NCBI GenBank assembly: GCA_003194525.1
Contig: NBIV01000179.1
Location: forward strand, 62,001 to 126,000
From: Gracilariopsis chorda
Taxonomy: Eukaryota > Rhodophyta > Florideophyceae > Gracilariales > Gracilariaceae
Length of the DNA: 64,000 bases
Reading direction: 5' to 3'
The notes beneath the pieces are model-generated. The model did not search any database and had not been told where the DNA came from. It was given only the letters and a program-made list of their open reading frames with translations. Positions 1 to 12,600 of this stretch are shown in pieces. The number at the start of each line of letters is the position of its first letter. The stretch's first letter is position 1. The translations under genes were made by a program, and so were the position numbers.

Positions 1-1975
1 TGGAAAGCGTGGCTTACGAAGTTAATCCCGGTCGCCCGGAGCTCCATGGCACGAGCACAGGCCGCGTACAAGAGAGATTTTGACTCTCGTGTACGAGGTA
101 CAGCACCGCCAATTACGGAGGGTGACTACCTCTTCATCCGTAAGGAGCACTGGAGCCCTGATAAGGAGAAATGGCATAAGCTCTCACCCGTCACGGACGG
201 TCCCTACAAGGTCATGTCAGTGGATAACGACACCTTAGTGGTGGAAATGAACGACGCTCATGAGCGGATTTCCCGCGATCGCGTTGTTATGGCACCGCCA
301 CCCTCCGTAGAGGTTGCTTACCAAGATGAGAACCAACACACCCCAATGGAACAACCCACATCTGTGCTTAACAGTCCTTCTGTGTTGCCACACCCTTCAA
401 GGGGACTGTCAGATATACCGTACTTATCGGACGCAGGCCCAAATGGCCTTTCTTCTCTAACACCATCGCGCGGTGTCTATCCCTCCAGTTTGGGCGCCTC
501 TACCACTCCCCATGCGGCTCCGTCTAAGGAGGGGGAGGAGGACCCTAAGACTGAAACCGCCTCGTCGCGTCATGACAACCGTGTTGCACGAACCTCTGGA
601 CACATCAAAAAGGATAATAGTGGATCGAGAGTTCCATCTACTGCCTTGCCATCTTCGCATTTGCGCGCTACAGCTACCGCTGCACCCTCTCGAGGAAGTT
701 CTACCGCATCTGCGCCAGATCGCACTCCCCACCGGGATTCTAGTCGTCAAAATGCACCACGCAGTGGGACGTTTCTCGCCAAAGTGAAATCTTCGCAGGA
801 AACTAATCGCGTTCGCGTTACTGAACCGGCTGTGCCGTCAAGCGTTGATCCGCATTCCGTGGGTCACGGTTCGTCAACAACAGCTACGCTGGATAATGCA
901 GAGCAGGCCCTCGCGGGATCCTCTGAGCCGACTACACCGGACGTGGTAACTCCTACCGCACAGCAGAACACACCGGCCAGGCCGGGCAAGCACACCATAC
1001 AGGACGGAAGGAAAACGACCAGTAAGCTGGATTCTGGTTTAGGACCATCGCGCAGTCGCGAACTCACTCCGAGTGTCTCGGTTGATCCCGACAGTGTCGT
1101 CAAAGTCGCACCGGTCACTCCGGAAGGAAAGCACGTCAAAGACGGAAATACTTCGTCGCCGAAGCGAGCCAACACACCGGCGGCGCTGTTGCAACCGCCC
1201 TCACGTGAGGAGGCAGAACGCAACACGGCGCGGGCAACCCTCGACCATCCGTTGCAAACGGCACGTGACCCCGATACCGTACGGACGGCAAAGGCACCAA
1301 TCACCCCCCGAGGCGAGGCGACGGGCACTGTATGACGCACCGTGGTGCAACTGAATTCGTCGTCTGAAGCACCCCCGTCAAGACGGATATCTACACACAA
1401 ACCTGTGGTTCGCGACCCAGATGCTCATCTTCCAGATGCGTTAGAAGCCCCTCAAAGGGTGTCGTCAATAGACGCCCCCTCAAGAAGCGAAGAAACCGCG
1501 AAGCGGGATACTTTAACCCACAGCAAGGGTCCCGATACGCACCGTCAAGTGGTCGACGCAACCGGCCGTGCCGAGGACCTCCAGGCCCGCGAAGCGGATG
1601 AAACTAGCCGGTAACCGGTTAATGACCCCTCTAAGGGCTTGGAAAGGCAGTACCAAGCCATGCCCCTTCCAGGGAAGACAGTCCAACACCCACCAGTGGT
1701 GGTAGAGCCTGCCGTGCAGGACGCGATAATGCGAACACGGCGAGACCGGGAAGTCTATAAACAGGAGTTTGTTATTGAACACATTTTGGAACATTCTTAC
1801 CATCAAGAGGGTTACATCCAGTATCGCGCACGCTGGTACGGTTTCGGGCCCGAATATGATTCGGATGAGCCGATAGAGCACCTCCCACGTTCGAAAGTGG
1901 TGTCATATCATCGCAGAACACGAACGGGAATCCCGGCATCGGTGATAAACGCCCAAGTAGGATAAGCAAGCCACT
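1..1975 (+). mobile_element. Chromovirus A (Ty3/gypsy), 3' end of pol: integrase C-terminus and chromodomain
   Basis: The window opens inside the integrase of a Ty3/gypsy element. Around 46-300 the frame encodes the SH3-like integrase C-terminal domain (GDYLFIRKEHW, then GPYKVMSV). Around 300-1700 lies an unusually long Ser/Thr/Pro-rich stretch. Around 1740-1960 there is a chromodomain (YRARWYGFGPEYDSDEPIEH), the chromatin-reading module that marks chromoviruses. Upstream domains and the 5' LTR are outside the window. The copy is a fossil with about three breaks in the part seen. No 3' LTR could be recognised. Domain identity is secure; the exact element end is not. Confidence 0.8.
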
Positions 1976-2014
1976 GCGGTGGAAGGAAGGAAATGAAGCA
2001 TCGAGTTGTGGTGT

Positions 2015-2047
2015 GGAAAGGAAGAAAGGAAAGGAAAGAAGAAGGAA
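2015..2047 (+). promoter_or_regulatory. 33-nt pure purine run, polypurine-tract-like
   Basis: An uninterrupted A/G run lies 40 bases after the chromodomain frame ends and about 110 bases before the opposite-strand coding region. In retroelements, purine tracts prime plus-strand DNA synthesis and normally abut the 3' LTR. Here no LTR follows, so an internal (central) purine tract or simple low-complexity sequence are the alternatives. Confidence 0.35.
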
Positions 2048-2154
2048 CACAAGTCAACTTGGATTTTATTCGATACGATCGATGGAACACCGACTAGTCG
2101 AAGGACTACACTACGTCACAAGGTTGCACCCCCATGGTGAGGGAACACGCCCCC

Positions 2155-3900
2155 TTACGGGTTGGAACCGCCCCCACCTTGGTGGTTATTTCCCTGGAGT
2201 CCGGGGATCAGAGCATCCCGCATCGCAGTGACATCGCCACTGGCCTCGTTACCTCCCAGCCCCACTTGGCGGAGGAACTGAGAGATCACGGCAGTCTGAC
2301 CTGCAGGGGCCACTTTCGCCTCACCTGGCGTAGAGGACCCACCAGTGGGAAGACCGACCGACGGATCGGATGGCTGACCCGCAGGGGCGACTCCAGGAGC
2401 ATCCATACCATATGGTTCTCCCTCCGCCTCGGCGTGACCGGCACCTTCGTTGGGCTCGTTGTCGAACATCGGATCCTCACCGCCGTAGACGTTGTAGTAC
2501 TCATAGGCGTCAACAAAACCGGTCGGATGCCCCTCGTGGATATATCTCGGTGCAAACCGGAGCTCGTTCGCTTCCTCCGCGGAGATCTCATGCCCCTCCC
2601 AAGGTTTGAAGTAGATGAAGTCACCCGCGAGCGGAGTTCGACGCCCTGGCGACAGGTCCTGTATCCTGCTACCGGCAGTACACCCACTCTGCTCTAGAGG
2701 AACCGAAGCCCAGTCAACCTGGTCGATGAAATCGAGGAGCCCCACTACTTCGTCAGCGTTTGCCTCACCGCCTAGGAGGATTCGTAAGTCCAGCGCTCGT
2801 ATGGCGGCAAGGACCCGCAACGGGATGAACCACAGTCTATACTGGTCATAAACCTCCCAGAGGATGAAAGCCGCTGTGCGGACCGCCCATTCAGTGACCA
2901 ACACGGACCAGAGCCCGGACTGAGGATCCTCGATGAGGTATGAGCCGTAATACGTGATCACGGGAGGCAACTCGATGTAGCAACCTCGGCACGCTTCGTG
3001 ATGCGACCACCACGGTCTAATCGGAACGTACCGACCCCGTCGGTTGACCACGCGGATGCGTTCGACTTCTACGTTCTGATACGGAATCAAATACCCGAAT
3101 CGGGACCGTGATCACCGCTCAAAGCGTACCATCGACAAGAAGTTGGCCCTCGCCAAGCGACGCATGTAGCGGAATTCAGCCCGAATGATCGGTCGTGTCC
3201 AGCACACCGCGTCTTGGCGCGCCACGGGATTGCCTCTCCACGATAGTGTTTCTAAACCCGCGAGGCGGTCGAGGTACCCCATTTCACCTTGGGTGCGATA
3301 CAATCCGATGTCGGAGCCCATACCATCGGGGATAGGATTCTCTAAGGGAGCCCGGCGAAGTCGTTGATGACCAAGTAAGACCAACGCCGCGTGCGTGGAA
3401 GCTGTTGATTCCCGACCCCGTCGGATTACAGTGTGCACGGGTATCGCTACTCGATTGCGCCAATCCTACGAAGTGCTCACAATTGCCGGAACGTCACCCG
3501 GGAGCATCCCGTTTCCATCGGTATACATCGCCAGAAGCGCATCATTGAACACCACAGTCGGGTGGAACCACGGTGCCAGCCGGAGAGTCATCGCATGTTG
3601 CGAAGGCTGCAGCCCGACCAGCATGTCGTACGACGGCTACGCTGCCGTTGGATACCCTCCCGCGGGAGCCGCACCAGCATTTGCGCCTGTTTTTTGCGAC
3701 GGAGTCGAGAGACCGCTTTGCGGTAGAGGCACGGAATGAAATCCGGAGAAGTACTGCCAAATGCGGGGGACAATGACGAAGAAGGAAGACTTCTCACTCT
3801 GATTTCTCCCCTTGTACGGACCCTGTGCGCTGCAAAAAATGTCCGTACATCCAATAGTTATGGGCCCAGCGGAGGGTAGCGCAAAACACTTCACGCCTAC
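2155..3900 (-). pseudogene. Opposite-strand coding region of chromovirus A, homologous to that of chromovirus B
   Basis: A long minus-strand coding stretch, 311 codons open in its largest piece, lies downstream of the chromodomain and points back toward pol. I recognise no known domain. Its order of short motifs is repeated in the antisense region of element B (14.26-16.47 kb): a GYLDRLAGLE-type patch, VITYYGSYL followed by TEWA, LLDFIDQVDWASVP, and a late NELRFAP. The C-terminal third is Gly/Pro/Glu-rich and low in complexity. Sharing between two divergent elements argues that it is a real element-encoded accessory protein and not a shadow frame. It is part of a fossil element and is broken (about two breaks). 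Function is unknown. Confidence 0.6.
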
Positions 3901-5700
3901 AGACCACCCAATGTTTAATCCTGCAAGACATTTGCAAGAGTATCATCGAAAAGTCTCGCATTGGCTTGAAACGATTCGAGCAGCCTCGGAACAAGGCTCC
4001 AACCGTCGCTAGAAAACGGTTTATGCCACACTTGCAAAACACTTGTAAGACCGTGGTTTTCTGAGAGAAAAAATAGCTATCGTTGACGAAGCTCAGAGAA
4101 AGTAATTTATGCAATACAAGCAAGAATACCGGTTTAAGCCCACCAAGCACATTGTCGACGTAATCGCAGTTGACCTTCCAATAGCAGTTTTTATGCGTTT
4201 GATATCCTCATTAAATGATGTTAAGTCTTTTCTTTGGTTTGGTGTAGAAGACTTGAACTCGTTTGCTTTGCGCTTTTGCAGTTGAGCCTCTGAACACCTA
4301 ATTCATGTTGGATTGTCTGCATCATCTCAAGTTGTAGAGATAATTTCAATCACGCTCCTCGATAATGCTTTAATCAGTAAAGAAACCCTGACCAACGCCA
4401 AGCTTCATCTTCTAGCTTTAACAGAGCTCAAATGAAAGCCGAAGTTCAAGGAAAAATCTATATCACTATGGAATCACTTTCTAAAGGGTTCAAGGTATTC
4501 AGTGATCTAAACCAGGTGTGTCAACAAAACAAAAACCCACGGTTATCTTCTGACAGTGCATGTACCGCTCAAAGCAAAGCTCAATCGCTCATATCACAAG
4601 TACCAATTTGATTGATGAGTATGCTCAACTGAAGAACTATCTCACTGAAAAAAAGCATCTCTTGAGGAAGAAAATGACATATTTTCTACTGGTCTCTGTT
4701 GAAAGCTCAACCTTGATGATGCAGTTAAAGTCATTCGCAACCTCACTTCGTCACCTAAAAACATAGAAAAGACTTACAAGAAGTAGGAATTCGATAACAT
4801 AGTATCAAAACAAGTAAAACAGCGCGTTGATCAACGCCTTTAGCAGACTTTGGCTGTGTACCAGAAAATGGCAGGGCTTCAATCTGATAGTTTGTGCCAC
4901 ATGGGCTCGTCTTTTTCTGGAGCTGTCTACAAAAAAACACAAAACTCGACCGCCCGTAGTTGGTGTCAAGGATAAGAAATGGAAGCCAGATGATTGAGGC
5001 TTTAGTTACAATTGTGACTCAAATATCCATCTCCGAGGATCAAAAGAATGTGAGAATTCTAGTTTCTACACGAAACGGCTTCGATCTGAAAAGCTGAATC
5101 CTTCAAAATAGGGTCAGTCACACCATACTGAAAGCTGGGATTTTGGCCGGGCTTCACTTCCTCGCAAACCAGTCGTCATTAACTGCAGGTAATGAAGCCT
5201 ACTCAGATATAAGCCCTTCTAAGGATCCAAATCCTATCTTTGACCGAGGTTGTCCTAAGAATGTGGGAAGAATTGAATTGATCTCTCAACTCTGCGCATC
5301 TCTGTGTATCGAGCTATAACTGGCACCTTTAGATTATGAACCATTTCTACATGTTTTTGGGGAGCACTGTGCCAATGCGCTCCAAGTGTTTGCGATGTGT
5401 ACACTAGACTGTGAAGACAAGTACGGAATAGCCTTCTTCATTCCGTTCAATGTAGTAGTTGGTGATGGACCTAGTCTACTAGGAAATGACTTACTCTCTC
5501 GTTCAGATGTTCTTGGCAATGCAAACCAATTGCACATTCCGAAAGGGGTTTCTGGACCAATTGAAATCCTTCTCCGAACGTACTGCACTGGAAAAGATCT
5601 GTCCAAGCGTACCTGTCTTCTTCTCGTACCTCTGGTGCAACGCGAAATGCGTGGAAATCGCGATGATGCTACTCATAGGAGTGTTAAGCGGTTACCGTGA
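3900..5700 (+). mobile_element. Decayed retroelement remnant with gag- and protease-like patches
   Basis: Plus-strand coding-like patches occur across the interval. The clearest, at about 5330-5560, reads like the C-terminal half of a retropepsin (FNVVVGDGPSLLGNDLLSRS, resembling the conserved LLGxDxL segment). Upstream patches are Lys/Gln-rich and could derive from gag, but this is a guess. No LTR pair or target duplication could be tied to it. It is old and heavily broken; the family is not assigned. Confidence 0.35.
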
Positions 5701-5960
5701 CGGCTCTAGCGTATATGAGTTGTACCCGTAGGAGGTGGTACCAATAAGATGGTTTATGGTGTGAAGTCTCACCTAGGAACGTAAGAATGTAGAATGGATT
5801 GCAGGATGAGTGGACGCGTGTGCGACAGCACCTGCTGTAGTGTTATGTTTTTACTTGTATTGACCCCTCAGGGTGCCTGAAACTGGCCTCGCCACGTGTG
5901 TGGACCTGAGGAGGTGTGCATTATTGTATTTAATTATTATAATTTATTATGGTAGTGCAC

Positions 5961-6556
5961 CTACTTAGGTGAGCGCGAATTCGTCGTCGCAAGCACTAAG
6001 TAAAGTTAACCCGATACTTCGGTCATTCATAACTGTTCAGTTTGACCTGATGTATCTGGCTATGGATTGTGACGTCGTTACGCCGTGTACTACTCCTCGC
6101 AGAGGGTCACCGCATTCGGTTCGCTCAATCCACCCGCTCGGTAAACCTACAGATACTCTTTGTTATAATTGTCGTGTGACATTTTCTACCGTGTGGTACT
6201 GGTATCGCCCCTGTATTGGGAAACGTTTCCGCTACATACCGTGCATGTGCACCCTCTGTCGGGTCTGTCCGCTTTTCACACGACCCACCGGGTGGGTCTT
6301 CCCCGTCCTCGGAAGGCATCCTTCACCAGGTATACTCTAAACCGCCGCATCGCGTGGCAAACCGGTCTCTGGTTTTACCGTCTTTATGGCACCGTTTCAC
6401 CTTTCGGTATCCACCTCTGTGGTCAATCCAAAATACCTACGGAGGTACGCCCGTATTACAGGTATACAGAGGGCTCCGTCACCGGGTCTGCCTCCACAGG
6501 GAGCAAGGCCCCGGACACATTGAATGTGATACCCAACCTTCGGGTTTTGCACTACA
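5961..6556 (-). repeat. R1 repeat, solo-LTR-like copy, reversed
   Basis: The reverse complement of this 596-bp interval matches 61714-62311 over its whole length, with scattered differences. In its own orientation it begins TGTAGTGCAAA, as many LTRs begin with TG. It carries no coding sequence; open frames within it are coincidental. The simplest reading is a solo LTR of an unidentified element. Confidence 0.6.
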
Positions 6557-6703
6557 AGTGGTCTCCCGGCCTAGAAAGGTTGAACCGTGCATGGTTACTT
6601 CAACGGCATAACCATAATTGGTTCACTTCGAAGAAGGAAGACTCACGTGGAGTCCGAATCCCTGGTGATCAATTGGACCATCGTGCGGTGTTCGAGTGGT
6701 CTT

Positions 6704-7108
6704 TGTAGGAGAATGACCATTGGGCAGGTGCAGTGGTGAAGCAACCATGGGGCTAGGCTGGCAGAGGTCAGAACATTGCTGGACGAAATATTCCACCTGG
6801 CCAAGCTGGGTGCCTATGCAGGAGATACGAGAGGACAGTGCGAGTGCCAAGGCACTGTGGCCATAGGGTTTATTGTGTAGCTAATTTTATGACATTTGTT
6901 AGGATAGTTTCCGGAGGTCAGAGCGCCCCGCCAGCTATATAGGTTGGCTCGAGTGCCGCCAATCTCCGAAGAGTAAAGGCAAGCACCCTCACCGTCTTCT
7001 TGCTGCCATATGCAGCCAGTAGGACTCCAAAGGCCTCCAAGCCATCGTTACCATTCTCCCGACCTGTAGGGACTTGAGATAGGGCCCGCCCATTCCGCCC
7101 CGCTGCCA
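6704..7108 (+). repeat. 5' LTR of chromovirus B
   Basis: It starts TGTAGGAG and ends CTGCCA just before the primer-binding-site candidate. The start is fixed by the matching 3' LTR start at 16619. A TATA-like CTATATAGG at 6935-6943 is a plausible LTR promoter. The right end is inferred from the CA dinucleotide and the adjacent TGGTGCCC, since the 3' LTR is too short to confirm it. Confidence 0.75.
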
Positions 7109-7110
7109 GT

Positions 7111-7125
7111 TGGTGCCCGCGTCAC
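7111..7125 (+). other. Primer-binding-site candidate of chromovirus B
   Basis: TGGTGCCCGCGTCAC lies two bases after the LTR end. A TGG start complementary to a tRNA 3' CCA end is the standard arrangement. The priming tRNA was not identified. Confidence 0.5.
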
Positions 7126-7439
7126 TATTAGACCCAGTGGATTGTCACCCCAGTGGCTGGCTCTCTGCCGCTACTACCTTCTAGTAGACCATTACCCCAG
7201 TTGGCCAAAGGACGTAATATTCTACTACAACTGGTCTCCTGACCTAGAAGCGTACAGGAACAGCCGTTTGGACCATATGGAAAGACGTTTACGCATAATA
7301 CTTCTACCATTGGACTATTAGTCGACGCAACTGGCTCGAAAGCAATACCAACCGTATTGATAACCAACAACCCAACCCAAAGAACGAAGATCAACAAGAA
7401 ACCCCGGGTGCAGCCGCACCTCCCGCAGTCGCCGTAACC

Positions 7440-9540
7440 CCATTGGAAGCCCAAGTGGACAATAATAGTGACCGTAGGAGTACCGGGAGCCACTCCGGTG
7501 GACGTGTTGTAGATCCTGTGGACAATTTTGAAAGGATAACCAGAGATTCGCCATTAGTCGCTCGCCTCCGCGAGAGGATGGATCAGCTCAATCTTCCGCA
7601 ACGCCCAAGGAATGATGCAGAACAGCCTCAGGACTTAGCCACTACCGTAACCACTCCCCGTATGGTGGACGAAGTCGCACCTCTTCTATGGCCGCAACTC
7701 CGCTCTTGGTGCGAAAATCAAGTGGAGCAGCTCCTTAGGGACGAACTGGATAGAGTATTACGGGAGCGCTTCTCCTCTTTTGCAGACCAACTGCTTCCTC
7801 AGGTTGGGCAATCAGATGTCCTCATGGAGTCTATTGCCACGACCATCCAAGGGGAAATCACCTGCCAGGCAGGCTCATCTCACAGCCCTCGGGCTGTTTC
7901 TCAAAGTTAACCATAGGACGTTCATCGGTCAACACACACCGGACCTCAGGGAGCAGCTATAGAAGTTGCCCTTCGCCTGGATACAGCACAGGAAGGCCCA
8001 TTGGGTTATATACCACCTGGAGAAGAGAGACTCCAAAGGAAAAGAGGCCGTGCGGGAGATAAGACCAATGAAAACACGGCGTTCGGTACGCTGACGAGTA
8101 CCTCGAGGACGATGAAGAGCTAGCCCAAAACTACCTCGTAGATACCAAGACCCATAAGTAGAAGAGACGCAGCCAAAGGCGTAAGTCGAGGACGAAACAT
8201 CGGAAGAGGTACCACTCGGACTCGAGCGATGACCATTCGGACTCGTCGGACTCCTCCGATACCCATACGGATGAGGCGGATGTTCGGCGCCTCAAACCAT
8301 CGGTCACGACTAATGAGCTTTTCTAGAAGATCATAGACGTGAACATGTACCGTTTGATGGATCAGTTCACGCGGTACACCTCTTCGGTCGCCAAGAAGAT
8401 TGCCAGGTGGGAGAAGAGAATGCAACTGACCTTCCCGGACAAGTTTTCTGGGAAGGATCCCATTACAGTCCTTAGGTTCTTGAGCTCGTTCCAGGTGGTT
8501 TGTGAGCAGAACGGAGTCCATGATGGAGCGGCGCTTTATTGCTTCCAGTTTTTCCTAAGTGGACAGGCGAAGGACCAAGTAGTTGCCAAGATCTCCGGCT
8601 CGGTCAAACCCACTGATGCCCGAGATCAGGAGCTCCTAAGGACCTATCCAGAGGTTGTTCATTACCTGTTGGAAACGTATGCGACTGATGATCACATAAT
8701 GGGTGCCTATCAGGGTGTAATTGGATACTACCAGAGTTCCAGCATGTCCGAAACGGATTACGCCGACCAACTTTGGACTACAGCTCGCAGGTGCGGGGAT
8801 GTGTTCTCCGAGGGTCGGCTCAAGCGACATTTTATCGCGGGATTGCTCCCTGCGATACAGACTCATTTCCAGAACCACCACACTGCCCATCTGGAGTTGA
8901 AGCTGTGTCAACTGGTGAAGTATGCCGAAGGATATGGCAAGGCCTATAGGACTTCCCGCCGAAGGGGTGATGCAGATACTCGTGGTTGCGCAGGTCCCCT
9001 GACCAGAGAAGTGAAGGTCTACATGGTAGAGTCCCCGTCAGAGTCTGACTCGGCCTTTGGAAATTCTGACATCGCGGATGCTCTTGCGGTGAGCTTCTCT
9101 TCAGCTCCGTCAGGAGCACCATCGGCCTTTTCGTCAGGAACTACCACCCCATCGCCCCGGCAGCACCCTGTTATTCTCCGATTGCCCCCAGGTAGGACGT
9201 CATTACGAAGTCCAATCAGGCCTGTTATATTTGTCTTACACGGGCCCGGCCGTGTGACTGCATAGAATATATGCCTGAGGACATCCGCAAGGGAATGATG
9301 GCGCGAAGGGAGGAGAACTATCAGGTGTGCCGAGCTGAGGGTTACTTCCGTAGGACCTTCCCTCTGAGGACCACTGGAGCGCCAGGAAGCTCAAATTATG
9401 TAACTCCACTGACCACACCGGCGAAGCAACCTGAGGTCAACATGGTTGAAGACCCAAAGGATAGCGTCGAATACCTGGACGGACAGGGTGATGTTGCGGT
9501 GCCCACGCCGCAGGAAAACGACCACAGGGACGCATAGAGG
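7440..9540 (+). pseudogene. gag region of chromovirus B
   Basis: After an N-terminal region rich in charged residues (about 7443-8330), the frame around 8340-8960 encodes a retrotransposon capsid-like helical domain (FPDKFSGKDPITVLRFLSSF and, further on, LLETYATDDHIMGAY). Element C has a matching domain at 16.8-17.3 kb, which supports the assignment. Gag packages the element RNA into cytoplasmic particles. A zinc knuckle was not clearly seen. Fossil, several breaks. Confidence 0.7.
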
Positions 9541-9689
9541 CGTATCGTCCCTCTTATAGTTGCCGACTCTAACCATCAGAATCGCAGACCACAGGAGCTG
9601 AGAAGAGAAAGAAACCAGAGGACGAAATGACAGGGGTCTCGAGTCGGGTGTATGCTGTGGACGAATGGGAAGACCTGGAGGACGCTGTT

Positions 9690-12600
9690 TGTGTCCTGGA
9701 GAAGGTTAACTACAAGGTACAGGAAACCTTGGGACTGCAGGCCAATACCACAAGGACGTTTACGGCCGTACTGGATACTGGAGCAGGCCCCAGTCTGGTA
9801 CATTCGAAGGTCTTACCATTGGGATGGGAAAGGATGATACAGGAAAAAAAGTCACCGAAGGTAACCGACGCATCACGTAGGCTGATGAAAATTCGCGGAA
9901 TACTTCCGCTTTACGTCCAATTGGGTCACCTGAAGGTTAAGATTTGGTTTCTTGTATGTCCGAATCTGGGGGCAGAAGGGATCTTAGGGGCGAGCTTTAT
10001 TGATAGATATGTAAAGGCAATCTATCCTGGCCAAAAGAGGGTCGGTTTCCATCGAGGATTACCATTGGTGATGGTCGGCTCGCGCCCTGGACCCAAGGCT
10101 GCCCCACCTAAGGTCATGTTTACCACGAGGATCGTGTCCAACAATGTCAGACTGGCAAAAGCGATAGTCATACCACCTATGACCCAGGTAGCCGCTGCAG
10201 CGGTATGCGAGTCCTCAGGTCTGATTTTGTTGCAAAAACATCCCAAATTGGTAACGAAACACCTTTCCCTCATGGCCAATGGAGTAATGAATGTGGTACC
10301 CAATCGGCCCTTTGCGGTCACCATGAGCAACTTCCGTGACAAGCCTACAAGGCTACCCAAGGGTGCAGTGGTGGGGGTATCTATGCCTTCTCCAGTGGCC
10401 ATTATGGAGATTGATGCGGAGGAGTTGCTTCCTGGGGCTGAACCACCAGCCAATTGGGAAAAAGACCTCAACCTTGGCGATGACTTTGAACCATATAGAA
10501 AACAAGTCATTGATCTCCTCAAGGACTTGCTAGCATGTAAAGTTGAAAGCTGGGCTAGATCGATACCACAAGGCATCGAATTGACCATAAGGACGGGGCC
10601 ACGTCCCAATATCAGCACCCATCTCGGACTCACCTAAAAGGACGAAAGGTGGTAGCCAAGGAGGTTGAGAAAATGAAGTCCGCTGGGGTCATTGAGCGTG
10701 CACCATCCACTGAGGATGAATGGGCTAGCCCTTTTGTCCTGGTGGCCAAGAAGGATGGGACCGTACGGTTTTGTATTGACTACCGCAAACTAAATGCGGT
10801 GACCAAGAGAGATACTTATCCTATCCCCGTATGGATGACTGCTTAGATTGCCTTGGGGACTCGCAAATTTTCACAAGGTTGGATGCTAATTGTGGGTATT
10901 GGCAGGTTCCCATGGACGAAAAGGCAAAGTCGCTGACTACCTTCACGACCCACGAAGATTTATTCCAATTTACACGGATGCCCTTTGGTCTTATGAATGC
11001 GCCAGCTACTTTCCAGCGCGCCATGGACATCATTTTGTCCAGGGTCAAATGGAAATTCGCCTTGGTCTACCTAGATGATGTGATCATCTTATTCAGATCT
11101 TTTAGGGAACACTTTGAAAATGTGAAGGCAGTCCTTAGGTTACTCCAGCAGGCTGGTGTCACACTGAAATTGAAGAAGTGTTTCTTCTTCCAGCCCTCCG
11201 TGGACTACCTTGGCCATGTGGTCCTGATGGGTAAACTCCAAGTGGCCCAAGTTAGAACAAAGGCCATACAGGAAGCATGACCCCCTAGGACCCATACGGA
11301 ACTGCGCTCCTTCCTTGGCCTCTGTAAGTTTTACCGTAGGTTTGTCCCAGGGTTCGCGAAAACTGCAGCACCTCTCAATTAGATGCTGAAGAAAGGGACC
11401 CCTCCGGAATTTGACGACCTCACGGAAGAGCAGTATGAGGCCTACCAGAACCTCAAAGACCATTTGGTTAATCTGCCGGTCTTGGCGCTACCCAGGGCCA
11501 ATAAACCGTATATCCTAGATACGGACGCATCTGCGACCCAAGTGGGCTGTAACCTACTACAAGAGCAGGAGTCCCCTAAGGATTACCGCTCAATTGGCTA
11601 CTGGAGTACGTCCCTGACCAAGGCCGAAAGGAACTATAGCACCACGGAAAAGGCATGTTTGGCCATAGTGTGGTCAGTGCTCCATCTTCGGCCTTATTTG
11701 GAAGGAACTCGCTTTACCATTAAGACAGATCACCACTTCCTCCGCTGGCTACTGAACATGACGGACGCATCCTTCCGTTTGGCCGGATGGAGATTGCGTC
11801 TGGTCGAATTCGATTACGAAGTGACCTATAGGCCAGGGCTGAAACATCAGGCCGCAGATGCGCTGTCACGCATCCTGACGGATGGTACAGACCAAACTCC
11901 CCTGGACGATGAGATTCCCACCATCTGGGACGGACACAGTACACTGATGAAGAGAGAGAGGAACCACCGGTGGCTCAGGTGAGAATGGCCGGATGGACGG
12001 ACGGACACGGCGCAGCGATCTTATGCGCCGTGGACTGGGAAGATCCAGCGTTGGATACCCATATGGCCCAGTCGGAAAGCGCGGATCGTACGCCAATACC
12101 CCTCGAGGAATTCCTTCAGACCCAGAAAACGGACGAATACTGCGTCCAGATAAGAGAGAATGTAAGGACCCCTGGGTGGCTGTTTGATTATGACCGCCAA
12201 GTCATATTTTGTCGCGGGTCACCATTGGACGGGGCGATACAGCGGGTAGTGGCTAAGGCCTTACGGGCACGCCTTCTTTACCTCGCGTACTATCCGAGGT
12301 TGGCTGGCCATCCTGGAGGGAGTAAGATGTATCAGACCCTGAGAAGATACTTTTACTGGCCCCTGATGGCCAATGACAGAATGGAGACCGCAAGGACTTG
12401 TGCAGCATGCACAAAAATCAGAGGGACAATAGCGTTACATCAAGGGAAACTGAAGTTATTCCCAGTGGCCGGGCCTTTGGAGTTCATTGCTATGGATATC
12501 TTAAGGCCATTTCCGAAGTCGACCCACAGCAACCGATTTATATTGGTGATTGCCAATGGCTTACCAAGTTGACCCGAGCAATTCCGCTCAAATCAACAAC

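Noticed and set aside
6169-6708. 179-codon plus-strand frame in the R1 repeat
   Set aside because: It lies inside a solo-LTR-like repeat, and the matching copy at 61.7-62.3 kb does not keep a comparable full frame.
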